A DNA stretch of 64,000 bases, taken from Pseudoalteromonas sp. 0303 (GTDB taxonomy: Bacteria; Pseudomonadota; Gammaproteobacteria; Enterobacterales; Alteromonadaceae). The stretch is from NCBI RefSeq assembly GCF_013349995.1, contig NZ_JABVXF010000015.1:1-64000 (forward strand), given 5' to 3'. Below, in pieces: positions 57,191 through 64,000 of this stretch. The notes under the pieces were generated by a model, which worked only from the letters and a program-made list of their open reading frames with translations, was not told where the DNA came from and made no database searches. The first letter of the stretch is position 1. Every line of letters starts with the position of its first letter. The position numbers and the translations under genes are program-made.

Positions 57191-59356
57191 TTATTTTTCG
57201 ATACCCGCCAAATCGAGCATAAAGGCGTAATATAAAGCGGTATCTTGCAAGCTTTTAAAGCGCCCAGAAGCACCGCCATGCCCTGCTTCCATGTCGGTTT
57301 TGAACAGCAATAGGTTATCATCGGTTTTATATTCACGTAGCTTAGCAACCCATTTTGCAGGCTCAAAATACTGAACTTGAGAGTCGTGTAAGCCGGTGGT
57401 GACTAACATATTTGGGTAAGCCTGCTTCTTAACTTGGTCATACGGCGAATATGACAGCATGTAATCGTAATAGACTTTATCGTTCGGGTTACCCCACTCG
57501 TCATACTCATTTGTTGTCAGTGGTAAGCTGGCATCTAGCATGGTCGTGACTACATCAACAAAAGGCACTGCTGCAATGACCCCTTTATAAAGTTCAGGCG
57601 CTTGATTCACAACAGCCCCCATTAGCAAGCCACCTGCACTGCCACCCATAGCAAAAATATTATCTTTATCACCATACTTTTGAGCTGCTAGAGACTTAGT
57701 CACATCTATAAAATCATTAAAGGTGTTTTGTTTCTTCAGCAACTTGCCGTCTTCGTACCAAGGGCGACCCAGCATTTGCGAGCCACGAATATGCGCAATC
57801 GCAAACACAAAACCACGATCAAGCAAACTTAAGCGTGAACTTGAAAAGCTCGGATCCATGGTCGCACCATACGAACCATAACCATATTGCATAAGCGGAT
57901 TAGAGCCGTCTTTTTTGAACTTGTCTTTACGATAAACAAGGCTAACAGGAACATCGACACCATCTCGGGTGGTCACGTAAACTCGCTCAGAGGCATAGTT
58001 GTCAGGATTGAAATCACCTAATACTTTACGTTGCTTAAGCAGTGTTTTTTCGCCACTTTCAAGGTTGATATCGTAACTGCTGCCAGGGGTTGTCATACTT
58101 GAATAGTAAACACGTAAGTTAGGGTTATCTAACTCACGATTACCATAACTAAAGACCATATAAGTTGGGTCATTAAACGCAACGACTTGCTCTTGTTGGT
58201 TACGAAGGTCGCGAATAGTGATTCGGGTTTGCCCCATTTCTCGCTCTTCGTAAACTAAATGATTGTTAAATAACTCAATGCCTTCAAGTTTCACGTTATC
58301 ACGACCAGCAATTAGCGTTTGCCAATTAGCTTTATCATGAGCTTTATCGCGATGCACTTTCATCAGTTGGAAGTTAACAGCATTTAAATTAGTAACAATG
58401 TAATACCAATCACCTAACTTTTTGATGTCATATTCAAGCCCTGCTTCGCGCTCAATAAAACGTTTTGGCATTGCTTTGACATCATTAGCATCAATAACCG
58501 AGACACCCGAAGCACTGGTGCTGCCATGACTAATATAGATTTCTTGTTGGTCTTTACTCTTATAAATACTGGTGTAGTAACTGGTGTTTTTCTCTTCGTA
58601 AACGAGTTCGTCGTCGGCTTGCGGGGTGCCTAGCGTATGGCGATATACTTGGTACCCTAACAGCGTTTGTAGGTCTTTTTTGATGTAGTAAAAGGTTTTG
58701 TTGTCATTTGCCCAGACTACATCACCTTCCGTGCCTTCAAGGCTCTCTGTGAGCATTTTACCTGTGGTTAAATCTTTTACTTTAATTGTGTAAATACGGC
58801 GACTCACGGTATCTTCACCATAAGCCAGCAAATTGCCATTTGGGCTGACAGCTAAACCTGTTACGGCAAAATAATCATGATTTTTAGCCAGCTCATTCAC
58901 ATTTAAGATAATCTGCTTATCCTCTCCTTGGCTATCTTTGCTGCGCACATACACTGGGTATTCGTCATCACCGCGCGTTTGTGAGAAGTAGTAATAATCG
59001 CCTTTTTTTGTCGGTACGGTATCGTCATCCTTTTCAATACGTCCTTTAAGCTCTTCGAACAAGGTGTTTTGTAGCGCTTGAGTATGTGCCAGCTTGCTTT
59101 CAACATACGCATTTTCTGCATTTAAATGGGCAATAACAGCGGCATCTTTGCGCTCATCATCACGCATCCAGTAGTAATTATCGATACGTGTGTCACCATG
59201 AATGGTCATTTCATGAGGTATTTTTTTAGCAAGCGGAGCTACAACCTGAACTTGCTCTGTTATAACGGCTTGTTCTTTATTATCTGGGATTTTATGACAC
59301 GCTGATAGAACAGCTAAAGAGAGTGCCGCAAGGCAAAGTGAATGGCCAACTTTCAT
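57191..59356 (-). CDS. Oligopeptidase B-like S9A serine peptidase, predicted lipoprotein
   Basis: 721 residues. Cleaves short peptides after basic residues in family members. The N-terminus has a lipobox (LSAC, Cys near 20), unusual because E. coli oligopeptidase B is cytoplasmic. The propeller half (about 60-430) includes DNYYWMRDDER. The catalytic half has Ser in AMGGSAGGLLMG (about 560-572), Asp in LHDSQV and His in MEAGHGG. The start has AGGA about six bases upstream. Likely acts on peptides in the periplasm. Confidence 0.87.
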   Translation of the reverse strand: MKVGHSLCLAALSLAVLSACHKIPDNKEQAVITEQVQVVAPLAKKIPHEMTIHGDTRIDNYYWMRDDERKDAAVIAHLNAENAYVESKLAHTQALQNTLFEELKGRIEKDDDTVPTKKGDYYYFSQTRGDDEYPVYVRSKDSQGEDKQIILNVNELAKNHDYFAVTGLAVSPNGNLLAYGEDTVSRRIYTIKVKDLTTGKMLTESLEGTEGDVVWANDNKTFYYIKKDLQTLLGYQVYRHTLGTPQADDELVYEEKNTSYYTSIYKSKDQQEIYISHGSTSASGVSVIDANDVKAMPKRFIEREAGLEYDIKKLGDWYYIVTNLNAVNFQLMKVHRDKAHDKANWQTLIAGRDNVKLEGIELFNNHLVYEEREMGQTRITIRDLRNQQEQVVAFNDPTYMVFSYGNRELDNPNLRVYYSSMTTPGSSYDINLESGEKTLLKQRKVLGDFNPDNYASERVYVTTRDGVDVPVSLVYRKDKFKKDGSNPLMQYGYGSYGATMDPSFSSSRLSLLDRGFVFAIAHIRGSQMLGRPWYEDGKLLKKQNTFNDFIDVTKSLAAQKYGDKDNIFAMGGSAGGLLMGAVVNQAPELYKGVIAAVPFVDVVTTMLDASLPLTTNEYDEWGNPNDKVYYDYMLSYSPYDQVKKQAYPNMLVTTGLHDSQVQYFEPAKWVAKLREYKTDDNLLLFKTDMEAGHGGASGRFKSLQDTALYYAFMLDLAGIEK

Positions 59357-59442
59357 AGGGATCCTAAATTAATTTTTATTATTAAGTCCCTAATATAATT
59401 AATTAATCGTGAGTTTATAAGTAGCCTTTGTGAAGCAATGTA

Positions 59443-59466
59443 AAAAGGGAGCCGAAGCTCCCTTTT
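59443..59466 (-). terminator. Intrinsic terminator after the S8 protease gene
   Basis: On the minus strand GGGAGC-TTCG-GCTCCC, a stable UUCG tetraloop hairpin, is extended by A/T pairs and followed by TTTTTA. It lies 20 bp past the S8 gene stop codon. Confidence 0.87.
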
Positions 59467-59486
59467 ATCACTTATTTTTCAAACAG

Positions 59487-62400
59487 TTACTTTTGCTTAC
59501 GACGACGCATGAATGCGAACGGTGCAGCAAGTAATGTTAACCATGCTAGTGAACCTGAAGAAGATTTTTTCTTCGCTGGTTCTTCAGCTACAACATCTTC
59601 TGCCGGGTCTTGTGTCACTGCAATAGTAATAGTAACCGCTTCTGACATGTTGCCTGCAGAGTCAACCGCAGTTACTGATACTTCGATAGAGGTTGTTTGC
59701 TCATAATCGATAGCGCCAGCAACCATTAACTCACCCGCATCACTGATGCTGATGCTATCACTACCTGTCACTTCATATGTTGCGATAGGAGTCAGGTCTG
59801 CATCTGGGTCAGTCGCAGTCACAGTGCCAATTACAGTACCTTCCGCAGCGTTTTCTTGAACCGTGAATTCACCAAGCTCAGCATCGATCACAGGGTTAAC
59901 TTCTTCTGGCTCGTCAGCAACGTTCATTACTTCAACAGTCACCATCGCTGGCTCAGAGATATTGCCTGCAGAATCTACTGCAACAACTTCAAGTTCAATA
60001 CTCATCATGCCAGCATCGTAGTCAAGCATGTCGCTATTCATAACAACAACATCACCTGAAGCAGTCACTGACACAGCTGAAGAAGTAGAGTTAACTACAA
60101 TGTATTCAGCGATTGGATTAGCAAGCTCAGCACCATATGTTGCTTCTAGTGTGCCGATCACTGTATCTACTGCCGTGTTTTCATCTATAGAGAATGATGC
60201 ATCAGCAAGCACTGGTGCAACGTTAGCATCTTCGCTTGGTGTTGCTGCGAACGCTTTTGAACCTGAGTCAGATAAGATCATGAAGTCTGCACCAGCATTC
60301 AATAATGTTGCAGAAGCACCAGGCTCTAATGAGCTAACTACTTCACCTGCTTCATCAACAAGTGCTGCATATACGTCACTTGATGCGTCTGTGAATGTAT
60401 ATGTACCCATAGCAACATCGCCTTCGCCTGATGCAATTGGTGTCCACGTTTCTTCTTCTGTACGGAAACGAACATTTGCAGTTGCGCGACCAATATCATC
60501 AGCAGTTAGACCAAATGCGCCTAAACAGCTTTGCATTGTTAAGTGGTTATTTCCGATAATTTGGAAAATATTGCTTAATTGACCTGAACCGCTCCCATAG
60601 CCATGCGTAAAGGTAATTGCAGTACCTGGTTCAATATCATCATAGAACCACTCTAGTTTACCATTTTGCACTGTAACATCGTATGTACCATCTTGGTCAA
60701 TATCGAAGTCAGCCATGAAACCACCCACGTAAGAGTGAGTAATACCTTCGTTCATCACAAGAGTAGTTAAAGTAACATAACCGCTATCACAGATATCAGT
60801 AGGCACTTGGAATGTTTCGATTGATGCACCCACTAGGTCAAAGCGCTGATCTTCATCAACATCATCAGTCATCACTGTAGGAGCAAATACTGGCTCAAGT
60901 GCAACAGCACCTGTATTTGTTAACTCATGAGCAATACCATTATCTGTCATTACTGGCATGAAGCTCATGGCTGCATTTGCTTTTGGTAATACGTGATAAA
61001 CAAGGTGGAATGCTTCATCGCTACCATCAGAGAAAATTAACGCACCGTCAAGCTCTAGGTTCGTTAAATCAGCCGTTGCATCTTGTGAGCCGATGTTATC
61101 ATCCGTTAATGTCCACTCAGGTAATGTTGTAGGATCAATGGTAGCAGTTACGTCAAATGACATAGTTTGACCTGCCGGCACTGTGATTGACTCTGGGTAA
61201 TCAAGTGCGAATGAACCACGTTCAACATCATCAGCATAACGCTGTTCAAGAGAAAGTGTGTACACTTTATCTTCGTTAGAGAAGTTCTTAACTTGAACTG
61301 TTTTAGTAAGCTCAACTGTTTCTGAAGCATTTACTAAACCAAACGAAAGCGCTGCTTGTTTAGTATCTGCAGCCCACGCTGCAACTGGTAAGTTAGCAGC
61401 CTTGTTTACATCAACAAGGCCCGCACCGATGTAACTAATTGGTGCAAGCTCAGCGTCTGGGTTGATTGCTAGCGGCTCCATAGTCACATTTAGGTTAGCA
61501 GTGTTCATTAACGTCGCTTTGATTTCAAGCGCATTACGCTCTGGTAGCGCTTCTTTTAATAAGCTCACCGCACCTGCTGTGATAGGACCAGAGAATGAAG
61601 TACCTGTTGCGCCTGTTAGCCCATCACCTAGACCAGGATGAGCAGTCATGATGTTAACACCTGGTGCTGTAATTTCAGGTTTTAACAGACCGCCCATTGA
61701 AGGACCACGCGATGTGAAGTCAGCAATCGCGCCAGAAAGAACTAAACGTTCAACTGTTAGGTTAAATGTGCCGCCTGCTTTAAGTGCAGTACCTGCAGCA
61801 AACGTTACACCTACAGAAGGGATAGTTACAGAAGGATCTGCACCACCCATTGGTGCTGGCGTACCATCATCTGTGCTATTAGCAATAATTACAAACTCAG
61901 CGCCTTTAGCTTGTGCAGCTAATACTTTTACAGTAAATGCACAACCACCACGGTCGATAATAACGGCCTTTCCTGTGAAATCTACGTCATCCGCAAACGC
62001 CTCACATGCTGTTTGATTTGCATCTGGGTAAACAAGCTCAATATCATCATTTGAGAAACTAAACGCTGTTTGTGGACCAAAGCTTGCAGGCTGAACAATT
62101 GCTTCTTCGCCATTAATTGTGCCGCTACCAATTGACTCAGCACCTGTAGGGTGAGTCATCGCACCTACTGAAAGTGCGTTTTCAGTGGTACTTGGGCCAC
62201 CAACGATGAAAGGATATGCACCGTCATTACCCGCTGAAATTACAACGTTTGTGCCAAGCTTAACAGCTTGGTTGATGAATAGACCTACAGCATCATTGGC
62301 AATATCACCGTAGTCACCACCTAAAGACATGTTAATTACATCAACACGGTCGCTAATGTCACCATTACCATCAGGGTCCATTGCACTTTCAAGCGCGAGA

Positions 62401-63191
62401 AGTTGTGCAAGACCAGGACAACCACTGTTACATACAGAGTAAACGAATAGATCTACGTTTGGCGCAATACCGTTAACAGAGTGAGAAACGTGTGTACCGT
62501 GGTTAGTTGTCACATCAATTGGATCGTTGTCATAATTGATGTAGTCATAACCGCCTAATACTTTACCTTGAGGCCAATCTACAGAAGCAGGATCAGCGAT
62601 TGCTGCAGCATAGGCTTCGTCAGTTCCCGCACCACCAAAGGCTGTATGAGTGTAGTCAATACCTGTATCAAGTACAGCAACGCGAACACCTTCACCTGTT
62701 GCTAAACCATTTGATACTAAAGGCGTTGCTTCAATATAGTCAGCGCTGTCAGCAACATGCAATTCATAATCGTATACAGGGTAAATACCTTCAACTTGAG
62801 AGTTTGATAGTAACTTAGCAACATCTTGCTTATTACCATTTACTACGATTGAGCTTACTAGCGTCGAAGTTTTAGCAACAACTTGAAGAGGTAGGTCCAT
62901 GCTGTTGATTGCTTGCTCTACACTTGCTTGTGCTATTTTCGCTTGCGCTTGAATTGACGCTACATCTGCACCCATTGCTTTTGCGTTAATAGATGCTGGA
63001 GCATTGAGTTTTACAAGCCAGCTTGTTGCTTCACTGCGAACTTTTTGTTCTTTTTTAGTGACCGCACTCGCTTTAATTAATTTTTTACCGGCAAGATTAT
63101 ACTTTGAAAAGTCATTGGCTTGGGCACTTGCGCACATTGCACTTGTTACAGCCAAAGCAACTGCAGTTCTTTTTATTAGATTATTAGACAT
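59487..63191 (-). CDS. Large secreted S8 (subtilisin) protease with PA insert, cadherin-like repeats and GlyGly-CTERM-like tail
   Basis: 1234 residues. Signal peptide (about 1-25), inhibitor I9-type propeptide (about 50-145), S8 catalytic domain with Asp175 (VAVLDTGID), His231 (NHGTHVS), Asn322 (SAGNDG) and Ser532 (GTSFSGP), and a PA domain inserted at about 385-480 (DRGGCAFTVKVLAAQAKG). The segment after His231 is short (HGTHVSHSVNGIAPN), lacking the usual HGTHVAG...GVAP spacing. Two cadherin-like repeats (about 1020-1200) precede KKKSSSGS, a hydrophobic helix and RRRKQK, a rhombosortase-type sorting signal. Probably surface-attached or secreted by type II secretion. Confidence 0.9.
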   Translation of the reverse strand: MSNNLIKRTAVALAVTSAMCASAQANDFSKYNLAGKKLIKASAVTKKEQKVRSEATSWLVKLNAPASINAKAMGADVASIQAQAKIAQASVEQAINSMDLPLQVVAKTSTLVSSIVVNGNKQDVAKLLSNSQVEGIYPVYDYELHVADSADYIEATPLVSNGLATGEGVRVAVLDTGIDYTHTAFGGAGTDEAYAAAIADPASVDWPQGKVLGGYDYINYDNDPIDVTTNHGTHVSHSVNGIAPNVDLFVYSVCNSGCPGLAQLLALESAMDPDGNGDISDRVDVINMSLGGDYGDIANDAVGLFINQAVKLGTNVVISAGNDGAYPFIVGGPSTTENALSVGAMTHPTGAESIGSGTINGEEAIVQPASFGPQTAFSFSNDDIELVYPDANQTACEAFADDVDFTGKAVIIDRGGCAFTVKVLAAQAKGAEFVIIANSTDDGTPAPMGGADPSVTIPSVGVTFAAGTALKAGGTFNLTVERLVLSGAIADFTSRGPSMGGLLKPEITAPGVNIMTAHPGLGDGLTGATGTSFSGPITAGAVSLLKEALPERNALEIKATLMNTANLNVTMEPLAINPDAELAPISYIGAGLVDVNKAANLPVAAWAADTKQAALSFGLVNASETVELTKTVQVKNFSNEDKVYTLSLEQRYADDVERGSFALDYPESITVPAGQTMSFDVTATIDPTTLPEWTLTDDNIGSQDATADLTNLELDGALIFSDGSDEAFHLVYHVLPKANAAMSFMPVMTDNGIAHELTNTGAVALEPVFAPTVMTDDVDEDQRFDLVGASIETFQVPTDICDSGYVTLTTLVMNEGITHSYVGGFMADFDIDQDGTYDVTVQNGKLEWFYDDIEPGTAITFTHGYGSGSGQLSNIFQIIGNNHLTMQSCLGAFGLTADDIGRATANVRFRTEEETWTPIASGEGDVAMGTYTFTDASSDVYAALVDEAGEVVSSLEPGASATLLNAGADFMILSDSGSKAFAATPSEDANVAPVLADASFSIDENTAVDTVIGTLEATYGAELANPIAEYIVVNSTSSAVSVTASGDVVVMNSDMLDYDAGMMSIELEVVAVDSAGNISEPAMVTVEVMNVADEPEEVNPVIDAELGEFTVQENAAEGTVIGTVTATDPDADLTPIATYEVTGSDSISISDAGELMVAGAIDYEQTTSIEVSVTAVDSAGNMSEAVTITIAVTQDPAEDVVAEEPAKKKSSSGSLAWLTLLAAPFAFMRRRKQK

Positions 63192-63233
63192 GGGTTCCCC
63201 TGGGATATGTTATGTTATCGTCTAAATAGTGAT

Positions 63234-63248
63234 TGAAACAAAGTTTCA
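63234..63248. promoter_or_regulatory. Palindrome in the S8 protease leader
   Basis: The sequence TGAAAC-AAA-GTTTCA is a perfect inverted repeat about 43 bp upstream of the S8 ATG in the 247-bp divergent region shared with the DUF2721 gene. It could be an operator or a leader hairpin. Apart from this and AT-rich promoter-like DNA, nothing else was recognised there. Confidence 0.35.
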
Positions 63249-63438
63249 GAACCAATATAAAACGGAAACACAAGCAAGAACAACATTTCAGTTACAAAAC
63301 AATTACATTTATTTGGAGTTGAAACACACGGATAATTGCAACCCGCTGTTTATAAATGACTTTACATGGTAAAGAGCAGTTGTAAATGTTTGTAAATGAA
63401 AATTATGTGTTGAGTTTTAATAAAAAGAGTACGGTTAA

Positions 63439-63909
63439 ATGAATTCAGAAGTAATCAACATTCTTACCATGGCAAAAGTAATTCAAACGGCTGTTGCACC
63501 CGTCTTTTTAATTACCGGTATTGCAGCTACGTTAGGGGTACTTTCTAACCGCCTGGCACGTATTACCGATAGAGCGCGGCAGTTAGAGCGTAAGCTTAAA
63601 GTTAGTACCGATGAAGACTTCAATAAGTCACTAACGACAGAGCTAAGAGCACTGTTGAAACGCTCTCGCTGCATCCATATCGCGTTTAGTTTGAGTGTAC
63701 TCAGTGCCTTATTAGTGTGCGCTGTGGTTATGTGCCTATTTTTATCGCATATCCAATCGATCAACTTGAGCGTGACAATTGCTAGCTGCTTTGTAGCCGC
63801 TATGGCGCTGCTGATATGTGGATTTTTATCTTTACTATGCGAGGTTTTCTTAGCAACAAGAAGCATGCGCCGCGGCATGATCTTCGCCGATATTGATATA
63901 AATGATTAA
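63439..63909 (+). CDS. DUF2721 family membrane protein
   Basis: 156 residues with three predicted membrane helices (about 15-35, 82-103, 113-135). The family signature is the N-terminal APVFLITGIAATLGVLSNRL (about 20-39), followed by the basic RITDRARQLERKL helix. The function is unknown. It is divergent from the S8 protease. The last 91 bp of the window after its stop codon are AT-rich with nothing recognisable. Confidence 0.87.
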   Translation: MNSEVINILTMAKVIQTAVAPVFLITGIAATLGVLSNRLARITDRARQLERKLKVSTDEDFNKSLTTELRALLKRSRCIHIAFSLSVLSALLVCAVVMCLFLSHIQSINLSVTIASCFVAAMALLICGFLSLLCEVFLATRSMRRGMIFADIDIND

Positions 63910-64000
63910 ATTAAACTTAAGTTAAGATTAACCGCAATACACTTGAATATTATATTGAGCTAAGATACAACTCAGTTAGTTTACTTTTATGACATCTTAA

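Noticed and set aside
60028..60582. 184-codon plus-strand open frame inside the S8 protease gene
   Set aside because: It is an antisense shadow of a codon-biased, Ser/Thr/Ala-rich gene; no ribosome binding site or domain.

Overview
The window looks like chromosomal DNA of a marine gammaproteobacterium of the Alteromonadales, most likely Pseudoalteromonas or a close relative. The evidence is moderate-to-low GC, conserved gene neighbourhoods shared with Escherichia coli (rhlB-gppA divergent from trxA-rho; ubiD-fre; hemCDXY-cyaY next to lptM-dapF-DUF484-xerC-yigB), several large CHASE/MASE1-type hybrid kinases, and a secreted S8 protease ending in a GlyGly-CTERM-like sorting tail. Genus assignment is inference. 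No tRNA, complete rRNA gene, CRISPR array, prophage or complete insertion sequence was seen.

Layout. 1-160: a minus-strand promoter almost identical in design to E. coli rrn P1, implying an rRNA operon just beyond the left edge. 162-4836: gppA-rhlB divergent from trxA-rho. 4998-9055: a chemotaxis receptor, then a TPR-hybrid kinase gene split by one in-frame amber codon. 9214-15990: DnaJ-related protein, DbpA helicase, zinc-ribbon/Sel1 protein, S9 peptidase, YedI-like membrane protein and a MliC-like lipoprotein. 16076-19916: ubiD, fre, a CBS-domain protein and adenosine deaminase. 20020-28538 (minus): MASE1-CHASE hybrid kinase, hemY, a fused hemD-hemX, hemC, DUF2914 protein, carboxylesterase, cyaY. 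28687-33296 (plus): lptM, lysA, dapF, DUF484, xerC, yigB, tightly packed with 4-nt overlaps.

33366-45149 is more mixed: retropepsin-like protease plus HopJ-family gene, GNAT, DUF6482-like gene, RluF-like pseudouridine synthase, a BlaI repressor with two visible operators and an M56 (BlaR1-like) partner, MAPEG protein, DMT transporter, Gdx/SugE exporter translationally coupled to a GNAT-nitrilase fusion, a diguanylate cyclase and a penicillin-acylase family hydrolase. 45328-52170 holds a 1121-residue hybrid kinase, yceH, nadE and a folM-folE-folX operon for tetrahydromonapterin. A 267-bp MITE-like element (52175-52441) follows and supplies the stop codon of a yqaA-family gene. The right end has two tandem spondin-domain genes followed by a two-component system, an oligopeptidase B-like lipoprotein, the large S8 protease and a DUF2721 protein.

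Most genes are housekeeping. The best candidates for something new are the amber-split hybrid kinase, the MITE/yqaA fusion, the spondin pair with its two-component system, the BlaI/M56-TonB unit with its operators, the GNAT-nitrilase/Gdx pair, and two structured intergenic stretches that may be small RNAs (12455-12618 plus; 38553-38692 minus).
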